Assembly (NCBI RefSeq): GCF_017591425.1
Contig: NW_024467120.1
Location: 2,108,001-2,172,000 of the forward strand
Origin: Ochotona curzoniae
Lineage: Eukaryota; Chordata; Mammalia; Lagomorpha; Ochotonidae
Direction of reading: 5' to 3'
Length of the DNA stretch: 64,000 nt
Each line of letters opens with the position of its first letter. The stretch's first letter is position 1. The notes below the pieces were generated by a model that searched no databases, was not told the DNA's origin, and was given only the letters and a program-made list of their open reading frames with translations. A program made the translations under genes and the position numbers. This document shows positions 34,221-46,585 of the stretch, one piece after another.

Positions 34221-36740
34221 GCAATTTATAATGCAGGACTGCAAGATCTGATTAGTAGCTTAAAGCATCTCTGCTCTGGCATAGAGACACTGAGACAAGC
34301 ATGGAAACAGGGGGAGGATCCGGAGGCAAAAGGACAGCTGGAGACCAGAGAGGCCAGAAGGGGGCGCCAGCGAAGAGATGGTGTATGGTTTCTTGGCTCC
34401 AACTGACTGGCTCTTTGCACACCAATGTTAAAGGGAAAGCAACTCTACACTCTTGGAAGGAAAGAAAACAGACTGAACACTGCCCTGGAGCCAGAGAAGG
34501 GGACATCAGGTATGTGAACCTGGACCACATCTGGGGACCCAAGCAGGTGTTAAGGTAGGGGGTAGGCATCGGCCTATCATGTGACTGCAGTTAAAGAACA
34601 AAAACGGGTTATTGTGCAATTAAATGAGGGAAGGAATATGGAAGTGTTCCTTGAAGCATCTGTGTATCCAAAGTCCTGTCCAGTCCTATAACCTTGTAGG
34701 GGTGTCCCAGCCTGCCCCTGGGAACCCCCAAGGGGTATCTTCCCAGGCTTGCACCAGGGGCCCTCCTGGGTCTAACAGCACTGTGCTGATAAGGTCCTGC
34801 AAGGATTCTCTGCCCTTCCAGCATCTCCACCCTTCCACCTGAGACAGCTCAGCTAGGAATGTAAGTCACCCGGACCTAAGAAGCAATCTCAAAACACCCC
34901 TGAGCTCTGCGCAATACAACTGACAGGACGCTATTGAATTAGGCACCTGTACAACCCTGACAGACCAGAATGGAGGCCCTCGTGCCCAAGTTACACAAGC
35001 TGAAACCAAGAGTTCTTACTAGACCGTCCAGGGAATCAGGAGAAAGGAAAGAGCCAAAGGCACCACTCGAGCCGGTGTCCACCCTCTGATGATGAGGGCA
35101 TAGTCTGCCTTTGTCCTGACACTAAGCCTGGAGCCAGAAGGAACCTGGTGTGAACCTGCCAGTGATCTCTCAGCTGTTCTCAGTGTGAACAAGAAAAGTA
35201 GCTGAAACGATCACTCTGCCATTTTTGCTCTTGGTTTCCACTTTTTCAGCTCTTCTTTGTCTGTAAACCTCAGGTCCTCTGCCTGGCTCATGAGAGTCCT
35301 TCTACTTTATGGGAGCAGATGATGTGTGACTCTGGAATCAGAAAGGGGTTGTAATTTACAACCTGGAAACCAAAGGAGGTTCCTTTTATCCTTGGACCCT
35401 CTTGCAGGCGCTTGCACTGTCCTCCGAATGGTTGGAATGATATCAATGGCTCTCAAACTGATCTCACTCTCCCTCCAGACTCAGAGGTGAGAGCCAAAGC
35501 TGGCATCCCATCTGGGTGGTGATCGGCCCATTGCTTTCACGCCTTCTGCCATGCTGAATGTGTTCTCTCTCCATGTCCCTCTTGGCCTCATTTGGCTCTT
35601 GTTGCCTATTGGTTCTCACACTTGCAGAGCAACCAAAATAAAGGACAGACACAAGAGGTTAGGGGTTGTCCACCTTTCCCTCCATTGTACCACCTCTCCC
35701 GTACCAACGGGCCCTGTTCCCAAGAAATAGAACTGCTTGGTATCATTGACAGAGCCGATTTCCCAGCTCCAAGCTTGAACACCTTCCGTGTGAGTTTTAC
35801 TGACTCTGGGGACACCACAAAATGAGAGTCTACACCTCCAAGGAGCATCATACTAATGGTTATCTTTGAAAATTGCCAGGATGCCAAAGGCTCTGTGAGA
35901 ACCCCAGAGAAGAGCAGAGTTTTAACTCTGAGAAATCTAGAATGTGGATGGTTGTGACAGCTACCCTGAGCTTCCTCCAGCATGTATGCGAATGCTTAGT
36001 GGAGAACAGTCATTCTGCATTCTAGTTAGCTCACCTGTGTTGAAAGCTAAGCGGATGCTTCCCCCAGTAACCCACAAACATGTTTACCAACGTCAGTAAG
36101 ACCTGGTCATGGATCTGGAGGTGATCTAAGTGAACACGCTCAGGGACCACAGGTGCCTGGCCCGGCTGTATGCAGTGGCCCAACTGGGGCTACAGATGTG
36201 GCTTTCTGCCTCTGACCTTTGGTGAAATTATCCTGTTCTCTTCCAGCAGGCAGGAAAGCAATGAGGGAAATGAGATGGAGGAAAAAGAAGTTGAAATTGA
36301 GAGGAAAAGATGGGAGAGATAAAGAGTGACAGAGATTGCAGGAGACACTGTCTCTCCCATCCGTCTCCATCTTTCTCTGGGACTGTTGGATCAAACTTCT
36401 TTTTACAACCTGCCTCTTCCCCATGTCCCTCTGGGCTGGCTCCTCAAAGATCCTAGCAGTATTTTACTTATTCCAAATACTTTCAAAAAGGCAGAGGGAA
36501 ATCGGCAGTCCCTTTGCCCTGTGCTCACCCCACGTCCTTCCCACCATGGCTGCTGAGGACCTGAGATCACATAGCCAAGGTCTCCAGGTGTGGCACAGGG
36601 CCTCGCCCTGTACGGCCCCACATGCAGAATGGGGGACACTCCCCCTGAATAGAAGTTGAACGTACAGAATGACAGAGAGGTTTTTCTGTGTGCACTCCTC
36701 CTTCTGCCAGAATCTTCACTCTGGTCCCGCCAGGAAGACA
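34221..36740. other. unassigned intergenic DNA (2.5 kb)
   Basis: No recognisable repeat and no defensible exon. The frames at 34252-34569, 34624-34842 and 35606-35983 have opposite-strand competitors and no domains. Confidence 0.4.
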
Positions 36741-36744
36741 GGTT

Positions 36745-37062
36745 AGAGATGATAAAGACTGTTGAGACGAAGGCGGAGTTACAGAGTCAAAGGGAGAGAT
36801 TCTCCATCAGCTGATTTACTCTCCATTGGCAGTGGCCGCAACTGCCAGGGCTGAGCCGGGCTGAAGTCAGGAACTTCCGCCAGACCTACGACGTGCGCAG
36901 CAGCATCTCAAGGATCTGGACCGTCTTCTACTGCTTGCCATGAACATTATCAAGCAGCTGGATCAGAAGTGGAGCAGCCAGGACACAAACTGGTACCCAA
37001 ATGGGATGCTGGTGCCACAAAAGTGGCAGTAGTTACACCCACTGTGCCACAGTGCTGGTCCC
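36745..37062 (-). repeat. CSINE, old, antisense
   Basis: GAGTTACAGAGTCAAAGGGAGAG near 36776, CCATCAGCTGATTTACTCTCC near 36804, GCTGGATCAGAAGTGGAGCAGCC near 36957, GTGCCACAGTGCTGGTCCC near 37044. Confidence 0.85.
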
Positions 37063-37130
37063 TATGCCATCTTTTCAATGCTCAAATTCACCCTGGAATG
37101 TGCCTCTGGAACACATACATTCTTTCTTTA

Positions 37131-37455
37131 GGAAAAAAAAAAAAAGCAATGTATTCATTTCTATTTGAAAGGCAGGTTTACAGAGAGAAGGAGAGAGACA
37201 GACTATTTTCCATCTGCTAGTTCACTCCGCAAATAGCCACAGTGGTTGTTTCTGAGCCAATCCAAAGCCAGAAGCTTCTTCCACATCTCCCACATGGATG
37301 TTGGGTCCCAAGAACATGACCATTCGCTGCTTTTGCAGGCCGCTAGAAAGGAGCTGGATCAGAAGTAAAGCAGCTGGGACATGAGTTGGTGCTCCTATGG
37401 GCTGCCAGACCTGCAGGTGGAGGATTAGCTGGCCACACCACCATGTCGGTCCCAT
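37131..37455 (-). repeat. CSINE, old, antisense
   Basis: GAAAGGCAGGTTTACAGAGAG near 37167, CCATCTGCTAGTTCACTCC near 37209, TGCTTTTGCAGGCCGCTAG near 37329, GGAGCTGGATCAGAAG near 37350, ACCACCATGTCGGTCCC near 37438. Lies 70 bases from the preceding copy in the same orientation. Confidence 0.85.
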
Positions 37456-38400
37456 AACTTCTTTTTAAATGATTCATTGCGCAGCCCTTGCGTTTCGGTC
37501 TTTCCTTTTTCAGCCACCCAACGTCTGCGACAAATGTATGAGGATCTTCTCACAGGTTGAACGTTTGCAAAAATCTCAACAGAAGTCGGTTGCTAGCACT
37601 TGCAGTCACTCTCCAATCGGAACAGCAGACATCAGAGGGAGACTACAGACTGGGTGAACTTGTGCCATGCACAACTCCTGACCTTGCCGAGAAGGGCCAC
37701 TTGCTTGTGTCGAGCAGGAAGGCGTGAGCTTCCGTGGCTTGAAAAGGCAGCGTGGAAGCCCAGGCTTTCTAATGAGCATCCTGGTGGCGAATCATAATGG
37801 AATATTATTAGCAGGAGGGGATTTCCAGGTCCATTTAAATCAGGGAATGATAGACACAGAGCAGAAAGCCTCCCATGCCCCAGCATGTCCGGCTTTGAAG
37901 CTGGCAAGGGCTTGTTCCTGGCAGACCCTGATTTGTCCCACATGTCGCAGCATCCCATGTGTCCTACTGTGACTGATGAGGGCTTTGGGTTAAAAAATCC
38001 CTCACCAGCATCATGGAGCAGCCCCGCCCTTTGATCTGAATGGATGCGACCTTGAAAGCTGCTCCCCCCGTAACACATCTCCATTTAGGTTGTTTCAATG
38101 ATGAGTTCAGAAAGGGGAGAGGAGAGCAGAAAAGGGCCCAGAAATGTAGAATAGGGGAGCTTTCAAAGAAGGCAAGCAAGGGGACACATTCTAGGATGGG
38201 CATCGTTTGAATAGACAGTGTCCTTGTGTGATGTGGAAAAAGCATTCTAGAGCATTCCCAGGTTTCCTTTCATCTGTGCCTTTCTGCCAGCCGCGTTCGT
38301 AGGGGCAGCCATACGCAGCTCTCCATGACACAGAGGCTAAAACAAATGCTGACGCTTCTACAATGGAGAATCTAAATTCTGCTGCTTTCTTGCTGCAGGT
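37456..38400. other. unassigned intergenic DNA
   Basis: No repeat family or exon recognised. The minus-strand frame at 37632-38084 (150 codons) is the longest outside the tandem array and shows no domain. Confidence 0.4.
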
Positions 38401-38406
38401 GCGCAC

Positions 38407-38443
<37 letters not shown>

Positions 38444-38490
38444 CTCTCACACACAAGCATACACTACCACCACCACCACCAGCAGCACCG
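38401..38490. repeat. compound microsatellite (CA)n-(CT)n-(CA)n-(ACC)n
   Basis: (CA)n with one GC at 38401-38440, CTCTCTCT, ACACACA to 38456, then (CAC)n at about 38464-38482. Confidence 0.95.
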
Positions 38491-39355
38491 TTATACAACT
38501 CGCTTGCACCCATGATTCCATGAGTACAAACTTCTCAATCACCAAAATGGCAGACAGTGTCTCTCCCACCTGGTGCTTCCCAGCTCCTAAGATAGGAAGG
38601 CCAACAGGCTTGGCTTCTGCATTGGAAACACTCTGGAATAGAAGGACTCCAGCGTGGCAGTACAACCTCCAGCTACCCCAACCCCCGGGCAACGCAACTA
38701 TCAAATAACACACGCATGTTTCTGAGGCCTCATTTTCTCTGGATCACCCAAGTCTGAGCTCACTCCCATCTGCTGCAAATGTGTCTTGGCTCTGGCCAGC
38801 ACGAGGGATTCCTGGTTCACATCTCAAACCAGAGCTCTTGGTGTCGGGCAGTTTGCTGGGAAGATCAGGACTATTTTCCCTCTTGGACAAGAAGTGGGAA
38901 GGACCCAGGGAACAAGCCCTCTGGAGCAGAAGGCCATACACAGGCATGCTGGGCCCTTTGCCATTTTGCAAATGTGTTTTCCAAAGCAATGACAAGGCAG
39001 GATCTCTAACAGTGCATCTACTTTCCCCGCCAAACTGCTTAGGCCAAGCAGCTGGGTGGGACTTCCTGGGATTCTGATTTGAGAAAGCAGGGCACAGTTC
39101 TCTGTAGAAAGCTCTAGAGGAAAGAAAGGCTTTGTTTTCCAAAGGACATCTCTCCTCCTCCCACCTGTGTCCTCTTCCAGCACACAGGCTGGGGTCAGCT
39201 CAGTTCCTGGGGCACTGGAAAGGCTGTGTGGACTGCAAAGGGTTCACTCGTGCTACAGCTCTCACGAAAACTCACCACCTGCTGCTGGCCAGGCATCCCA
39301 GATGGGGTGGGTGACAAACAGCACCCCACCTCTCCCACAAAAAGAAGAATGTATT
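38491..39355. other. unassigned intergenic DNA
   Basis: No repeat recognised. Several frames overlap on both strands from 38744 to 39183 in GC-richer sequence; none has a domain or splice context. Confidence 0.35.
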
Positions 39356-39676
39356 GGCCTGGCACACAGTATCCTAATGGCTAAAGTCCTCGCCTTGCAC
39401 ATACCAGAATCCCATATGGGCACCAGTTCTAATCCCGGCAGCTCCACTTCCCATCCAGCTCCCTGCTTGTGGTCTGGGGAAGCAGTCAAGCACAGCCCAA
39501 AGCCTTGGGACCCTGCAGCCACGTAGGAGACGCCCCCCAAAGAGGCTCTGGGGCTCCTGGAGGCTTTGGATCCGTGTAGCTCTGGCCATTGTGGCCACAT
39601 GAGGAGTAAATCAATGGATGGAAATTTTTCCTCTGTCTCTCCTCCTACCTGTATATCCAACTTTCCAATTAAAACT
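39356..39676 (+). repeat. CSINE, pika-type
   Basis: TGGCCTGGCACACAGTATCC, GTCCTCGCCTTGCACATACC near 39388, GTTCTAATCCCGGCAGCTCC near 39427, CAAGCACAGCCCAAAGCCTTGG near 39488, CCTGTATATCCAACTTTCC near 39649. No poly(A) beyond a mixed T/A run. Confidence 0.93.
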
Positions 39677-40437
39677 AGGATTTTTTTTTCTTAAAAAAAA
39701 GAAAAAGCAAAACAAAAGAATGTGTTGGAAATCTGCAAGTTTCTCCCATGTAGTCTTCCGCAAAAGTCAAGGGCACAGCAATCAACACTGCTACAAGCAC
39801 GGGTCCAAATATAACTATAAGGCCTGGGAGAAACTGAAAATGGCAACAAAGTGGCCCTTGGAAAACAATGACTAGTTCTTTGCGATTTGCAATGCTTTGT
39901 GTCACCAGCAAAAAGGGACGAGGAAATAGATGCAAAAGAGAAATAGAGATGGATGGAAGTTTTCCAGATGGTATCCAAAAACCAAGCCAAAACAAAAAAA
40001 ACACAAATTCTTGGAGGGTTAAATTTTAAAAATCAAAATGGTGCAAAAATAATGCTGTTCATAATCCAGATTAGATTAGGATATACGTAGATATAACATT
40101 CACAATTAATCTAACAAAAATGTTGAGTAAAATTTTCTTAGGGATAAGAGCATTTGGAAGAGCAGATGTTCATTTGACCAGCTGTAGAGCTTCAGCACCC
40201 GCCATCTAGTTCAACACCAAAGGCCGGTGTGTTATCACGGAGTAGTAGAGCCCTTGAGATTAGGCACGGCTTCTGCCCACCTTCCATTTAGTTGCTTTGA
40301 CTACTGCCCTCCCACCGCCCCCCCATAAGGGGAGGTCCACAGAGCTGGTGACCAGGTCGGGGCAGCTGTGGTCAAACCAGGTGCTGAAATGTTCCCAGCA
40401 CAGCAGGTGTCACAGGCACAATGTGTGCATCCCTTCA
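39677..40437. other. unassigned intergenic DNA
   Basis: A-rich beginning, then AT-rich unique sequence. No gene seen. Confidence 0.35.
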
Positions 40438-40830
40438 AGATGTTTGTGTTGAATTCCGGCCCCCAGCATGATGGGAATTAGAGATGGGCTCTTCAGGAGG
40501 TAACTTGCTTTAGATGTAAGGAGACCGCAGTGATGGGCTTCATATCTGCTAGTGTCCACATGTTGGAGCGCCTCAAAATCCATGGCTAAACTTCACCCCC
40601 AAAGGGACTGTCTTAAAGAGGTGATTGTGTCAGAGGGATAGGACCCCCTTTTCCTACAAAAGGCTACAGCTGGAGAGATGGGCCCTGGTCCTTCTATCCT
40701 GTGAAGATGCAGCCAGGTGTCATATGGGAAGCAGAGCCCAAGCCCTCCCTAGGTACTGAATCCACAAGAAATTTTGATCTTGGGCTGTGACGTCCAGAAC
40801 TGATAGCAATACACGTCTGTGGTTTAGAAA
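40438..40830 (+). repeat. MaLR LTR(s) (MST/MLT1-like), possibly two joined
   Basis: TGTTGAATTCCGGCCCCCAGCATG near 40447 and a second 5'-like block CATGTTGGAGCGCCTC near 40559, then CTTAAAGAGGTGATTGTGTC near 40611, TTGGGCTGTGACGTCCAGAAC near 40781 and GTCTGTGGTTTAGAAAGTGAC near 40816. The repeated 5' half suggests one LTR inserted next to, or duplicated within, another. Confidence 0.65.
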
Positions 40831-41172
40831 GTGACAAGTGCAAGATATTCTGGAACAGGAGCCAGCCAGCCTAACACAGTGCCCTTCCAAGAAGAGGAAG
40901 GAGACATCTGTGTCTGCCCCCAGGCACACATGCTAAGGCCAGGTCAGGTGAACATGGAGAGAGAAGGCCACCTGTTTCACCAGGGCCAGGACCCTCCCAA
41001 GCACACACAACTTCAGACTCAAGCTCCCATGTTAGCTGATCAAGATACTGGGTGGCCCCACCTGACTCTGTTCTTTCCTCTTCCAGCAAGCTTTGTCTCT
41101 AATGTCACCTTCCCCTTCATCAGCTCCACAAATGCTAAAAATAATTCTGCCTTAGCCAGGCCCAGCACCTCA
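40831..41172. other. unassigned intergenic DNA
   Basis: No gene or repeat recognised. Confidence 0.35.
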
Positions 41173-41193
41173 CTTCCTTCCTTCCTTCCTTCC
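41173..41193. repeat. (CTTC)n microsatellite
   Basis: Five tandem CTTC units. Confidence 0.9.
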
Positions 41194-41340
41194 ATCTAAA
41201 GATCTGATCTTAGAATAAGATGTTTGATTTTGGGGGGTGTGTATGTGTGTGTTGGTGGATACGCAGAGAATATCCTCTCTTTGGAAGGCTAACAAGAAAA
41301 ACACGACAGCTCCAGGCAAGTTTCTGCCAACATTGTTATG

Positions 41341-41385
41341 AGAGAGAGAGAGAGAGAGAGAGTGAGAGAGAGAGAGAGAGAGAGA
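41341..41385. repeat. (AG)n microsatellite with one T interruption
   Basis: AG repeat of 45 bases with a single GTGA break near 41362. Purine-only on this strand. Confidence 0.97.
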
Positions 41386-43279
41386 TGAAGCGTGCCTCTG
41401 CAGCTCCACTCAGCCTGCCCCAGCATGCTCTCTGCAACATATGGGCCATGTCTGGTTCTTATAAATATCTTCCCAAAAGGGGTGAAAAGGCCACCCCGAT
41501 TCACATCAGCAAAATCAAGAGGGCATTGGTGGGGGATGCCTCCATCAACAGTGTATTTTAAGAATGTCCTGGCAACACCAGGCCTCTTTGTTATTGAAGG
41601 GAAATGTTTTTGAAACAGAGACATACCAAATACACGGAGTCTGGGCACCCAGACACACAAAACGTCTGTACTTGACAATGTCATTCCTTTCACCGAAGGC
41701 TGACAGGGCAGACAACAGAAAGGCAGAGCCCCCCAAAAGTGACAATCTGTCTCCATACTACTCACACACTACCTCTCCCTGGCCCTTCTATTCTACCAGG
41801 AGATGTTAGCTATAGCCTACACCAGGCTTCCCCAAGGCCAAAAGCATCATGACAGAGTGGTCATAAAAGAAGGTTTTGAAAGTGTCACCGAGAATGTTGT
41901 CACAGTTAAACCAGCAGTTGTCATCTCCCACACATACTGTTGCAATAGGACAGGATGGTAGAAGGAGGAGGAGGCAGGGTGGGAAAGAAAGGACGAAGCT
42001 TTCAGAAGAGAAAAGGGTTCTAGAGAAAAGAGGAATGGGGTGGGGTGAAGCTCAGCTCCGATCCTCCCCAGCCAAAGGCCTTCAGAGCAGATGGGAAGCC
42101 ATGAAGAAAGATCAAAAACAAACCTCTGTAAGCTGGGCCATCAGCAACTCCCCTAACACGCTCTTTCAGGGAGGAGGACACAGTCATTTTCAACGCATTC
42201 ATGCTCATGTCTGCTAGATTCTCCCAGGCAGGAACCCAGGGACCAAGGGTCCCACAGGCCATGTCCTGCTGCCCGCCCAAGGCTTGAGAGTGTCCAAGGA
42301 AAGACCTCTGCTGGTGGTATTTCTCAGGTCAGAACTGCTAAGAGTGGTGAGGTGTTGACAGCCAGGTGGGAGCAGGGCTGAGAATGGAACAGATGGATGC
42401 TGTCCTTCGTGCTGACGTCCCCGCTCAAGCCTTCACAAGCCAGCAGCTCTCGCTTCCCCCATCTCCATGCCATGCCCCTCCTAGTGGGGATCTCCTGCTA
42501 TGTTCTCATCTCCATGCCCTTGTCACTGCCTACATCCCCCTACCCACTGCTTCCACCCAAGACCCTGTACTTCAGGACTTCTCCCCTCTGCGCTGTGTTA
42601 ACCTTTCTATGCAACTGTTTTTAAAGCTTCTTATGCAAGGAGAGCAAGGTGCCTTGCTTCTGTTTCAGGGAGTCTTCCTAGATAGCCCCATCCATGGGGG
42701 CATGACTGGAACTTGTTCTTTCCACCTGCTGAGATGGGGGTAGATATTTCTCTGCAGCTGCCCTAACCTATGGTGACTCTTCCCACTAATCCACAGGATA
42801 GCGAGTGCCCACCTGCACTGCTCATCCCACACGCATCTCTCTTTGCCTCCTAAGAAGGCGAGGGTGGTAGTCCTCTGTCGGCAGATGCTTCCTAGCCCAC
42901 TGGCTTACGTCATTCAGCTCTGATGGACTTTTAGGAAATTTCCTGCTGCTAGCTCAGCTAAGCCTTTCTCTAACTTCATCTGTGGATCACTGATGATATG
43001 AGCAGGCATTACAGCTCTGGATATAACGCCATCTTTTGTCCATTTAGTGGCCCTTCTCTTGTCCGTCTCTGCTGGCTCTATCTGTTCCCACTGATCTGTT
43101 TATTACCCCCACTAACTCCTGCATAAGCAATGATTTGTATGTATTTAATATGTTTCATTTTGCATGTTTTCTTATGTAACATTTATGTAACATTTACAGC
43201 TCTTCTGAATTCATGTATTTTTAACTAGCCAGAAATAGCTTGTGTAGCCCCTTTACCCTAGGTCCTGCTTTTCTTCCCA
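41386..43279. other. unassigned intergenic DNA (1.9 kb)
   Basis: No exon or clear family. 42990-43280 is AT-rich and may be a further part of the antisense L1 that follows. Confidence 0.35.
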
Positions 43280-45000
43280 TTAGCATTGTATTTTAAAGGG
43301 ATTCACACACTGCTGTACTTTTAGCCTGTTCCTTCTAATCACTGCATGGGATGGACAGAATTGATGCACATCAATCATATTTTATCTGCTAACTCTGCTG
43401 GTGAATGAAAGATGGTCTCTCACTTGCCATCAACACAATAATATGATCGGGTTTTCGTAAGAAAATCCTTATATGTCTCCCTAGGCAGACTATGGAAGTA
43501 CCAGATCATTTTTTAAAGTGGCCACATATCAGTCTAGACTCCTAACCGCAGTAAGTATGGGAACCCAGATAATCCAAACCCCATTCATCAATTGACATTA
43601 TCCAGGGATTTTGGGGGTTTTTTTGTCCACGCCCATTATGCCTTCTCATTAGCATTTCTCTAGTTACTCGTACATAAAAGCATTCCTTTATATGTTTGCT
43701 ATTTTTTTTTTGAATTTTTCTCTAAAATGCCTGTTCATTCCTTTTGTTCAGTTTTCTATTAGAACTGACTGGTCTTTTTTATGTATCTTACAGATTGATG
43801 CTTGCTCAGTTTTTTTTTTTAGATTTCTTTTTTAGATTTAGATTTATTTTTTATTTATTTTCCTATTTCCAATAGGAAAGTCAGAAACACAGAGAGGAGA
43901 GACTGAGAGGAATTCACTTCCCACATGACCGCTACAGTCAAAGCTGTGCCAATCAGAAACCAGGAGCCAGGAGCTCATCCAGGTCTCCCAACCAGGTGCA
44001 GGGTCCTAAAGCTTTGGACCATTCTCGACTGCTTTCCCAGGCCACAAGCAAGGAGCTGGATGGGAAGCAGGGCTGCCAGGATTAGATCTGGCACCCTTAA
44101 GGGATGCCAGTACATTCAAGGCTAGGACTTTAGCAGCTAGGCCACCATGCCAGGCCCTTTTGCTCAGTTTTAAATATTACAAATTATCTTCTTCACTCTG
44201 CCATCTCTCGATGAAGGAGATCTGTAATATTCTTCTAAGAAATGAAACTTTCAATTATGATATAGATAAATATCTCTTTTTTTTGGTTTGTGGTTTATAT
44301 TTCTGAAGTTCTGTTTAAGAAGTCATTTCTTATCTCTCTCAAAAAGATAGTCTGTCCATATTTTCTTCCATTATGTTTATGGCTTTCTCTCTCACAACAG
44401 CACACCTGTGCCCTAGAACTTTAGCCTACAGGCAGTCCACTTTATATGTGGTGTTACGCAGGGAGCTCATTTTCTGCGTCATGAGTCATTTTCTTAGTTA
44501 ACTTCTCAGCAATTCACCTAATCCTCACTGATTTGTCCTTCCTCACCTTCATGGTCTTTAAGCTTTCTGTGCCGTTGCACTAATCTATACAGATGTCCCT
44601 GCATGCAATTTGTGTTACTATTGCTTTGTTGCATGTTTTAAAATCCAGGTAAGTCTGTTTAATTTTCCTTTTAATATTGACTTTGACATACGTGGATATG
44701 TATTCTTTCAATAAAATCAAAAATTGATTTTAAAAAATTAAAAATATTCTTTCAAAAACGTTTTACATTTTTTAAAAACATTTTTGATTGAGTTCACTGA
44801 CTATAAATTATTTTGGAAAAATCACAGTCTTCATGATATGAAGTTGTTGATCCACGGCCATGACATCTTTAATATCATTTTGTGTGCTTCCTTTTAGAGT
44901 TTTAAAGGTTTTCCCCCATAGGGGCATCTGTTACTATTCGAATGGCATCTTATTTTCTAGTGATATTTTCTGAATGAGTTTGATATGAAAAGATCCGTAT
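43280..45000 (-). mobile_element. antisense L1 ORF2/3' end fragment (old), interrupted by a CSINE
   Basis: The plus strand follows the reverse complement of old L1: TTTTAAAGGGATTCACACAC near 43291, TTCTCATTAGCATTTCTC near 43644, CTGTTCATTCCTTTTGTTCAG near 43731, TATTAGAACTGACTGGTC near 43756, TTCCATTATGTTTATGGC near 44367, GTGTTACGCAGGGAGCTC near 44451, CTATACAGATGTCCCTGC near 44585 and TTTTGGAAAAATCACAGTC near 44812. Roughly 1.4 kb of L1 excluding the SINE. Too mutated to encode anything. Confidence 0.7.
43813..44157 (-). repeat. CSINE, antisense, with TSD, inside L1
   Basis: AGTCAGAAACACAGAGAGGAG near 43878, CATTCTCGACTGCTTTCCCAGG near 44019, GGCCACCATGCCAGGCCC at its 5' end. Target-site duplication TTGCTCAGTTT at 43802-43812 and 44160-44170. 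The first half has an AT-rich expanded tail (TTTAGATTTAGATTTATTTTTT). Confidence 0.95.
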
Positions 45001-46429
45001 AGCGGAGCAAGCACTGAAATTGTCACTTTGTCTGATTTAATTATTCGCTTCTGCCAACAAGGCAAGGAGGCTCTGCCGGGGGCATGAAGCTGCTTCTCTT
45101 GTATCTCCCACTTCCAGCGTCATTCTTTCTCCATAGTTCTTCTCTCTATAAATTCCACCCCTTGAATCTAAACAAAGGTTACACCCCTGGGATTCCTGCT
45201 TACTCCTTCAAAATGCCCCAACATCAGCTGGTCTGCAAGAAAGCTCAGACACGAAATGGGCAGGGATGCACATCAGTTTTGAGTGAGAACAAAACGGGAC
45301 ACCTAATTCTACTTTGATATGCTCTCATCTCCACGTGGGCACACTCGGGCTTTCCCTGCTCGCTGCCCGTTGCTCCCACCCCTGCCCCTATCCCAACCGG
45401 CTTCCTTGGCAATCACAAAGAACACCTTGCTATGAAGCATCAATTTTTCTTGAAGACATCCCAACGAAGTCTTATGTGAAGAATCTATCTCTACAAGTCA
45501 GTGTGGTTTTGACCCTTCCCCTCGAAAGCAACCAGCTCTGGCCTGATTGGACCACGGGATTTGTAACTCCTTCCTGAGTCTTGCATGCATTGAAACAGTC
45601 ATCACAGTAGATGCGAAAGAGCTGTCTTCCCGCTGTCCCCAGTGGATAACCCGAACTCTGCGGAAGTTTTCTAGGTTGCTTTGTGTAGACATCTTACAGG
45701 CAAGGTCACTGGGGAATCCCTCTCCTGATTCTTGGAACACTATTGACACTACATGATTTCTAACTTTCTTCCTGCTACTGCAGATCAACCTAGAATCGTT
45801 CATTTTCTATACATAAACTTCCATAGGTTTAGAAGAATCAGTAACGTGAAGACAAAATACTCCATGGCCCAGCTTATCAAAATGAAGTGCAGCCGCAAGG
45901 GAATTAGATTACGTAAGGTTTCACCAAATTCTTAGACGTTTACACGTCAACTGAGATTGCTGTAAACCTGGAGGCCAACTCGTAAAAGACACTGCCTCCA
46001 TTCATTCATGTTTTATGCACCCATGCCTTCGACCAGACTCTTCTCCCTACTTTTCCTTTCTCCGGTCAACGTCTCCAACTTCTGTAGTCATCGCCACTCC
46101 TGGTTAAGAGTCACTAGGTCAGAGAAGCAACCTGAAACAGACACGAAGCTTATGATTGTGCTGAAACTCAGTTGAATCTTTAATAAAAACAACTCTTTTG
46201 GGGTCCTTTATAAGCCCTGTTCTCGCAACAGAACATACCATGTCCTCTTGTTAGTCACTCTACACCACTCTGGAGCCAACACATTCATCATATCTAATTA
46301 GAGAAAGAAGAAGAAGAAAAGAAAAGAATACAGGAATCTGAAAATCCACTTCTCTCCTTGGCCCTTCCTTTGTACTGAACTACCCCCTGTATTAGGGACA
46401 CTTACTTCTTTTTCTTCAGCCTTACAACA
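45001..46429. other. unassigned intergenic DNA
   Basis: No repeat recognised. The frames at 45084-45317, 45314-45577 and 45498-45803 overlap and have no domain, although the first starts with a hydrophobic stretch (MKLLLLYLPLPASFFL). Confidence 0.35.
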
Positions 46430-46585
46430 TTCCTTCAACCTAGTCAACCTTTACTCGTATTTCTCTGCCAACCAGGCTGTGTGCTCCACTCACAGAACGC
46501 ATACCTAGATGAATCCCCTTGTCTGTCCCATCACAGTGACCAAGGCTTAGTAGTTCTCAGTACATACTGGGGGTAAACAAATCCA
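46430..46585 (+). repeat. possible L2 fragment
   Basis: GGCTGTGTGCTCCACTCACAG near 46475, CTTGTCTGTCCCATCACAGTGACC near 46519, CTTAGTAGTTCTCAGTACATACTGGG near 46547. The order resembles the L2 3' region but is decayed. Confidence 0.4.

Noticed and set aside
37632..38084. 150-codon minus-strand open frame
   Set aside because: No domain, and competing plus-strand frames overlap it. Chance opening is the simpler explanation.
45084..45317. Frame starting with a signal-peptide-like hydrophobic run (MKLLLLYLPLPASFFL)
   Set aside because: A leucine-rich run arises easily from CT-rich DNA; there is no cleavage-site context, domain or exon structure, and overlapping frames share the interval.
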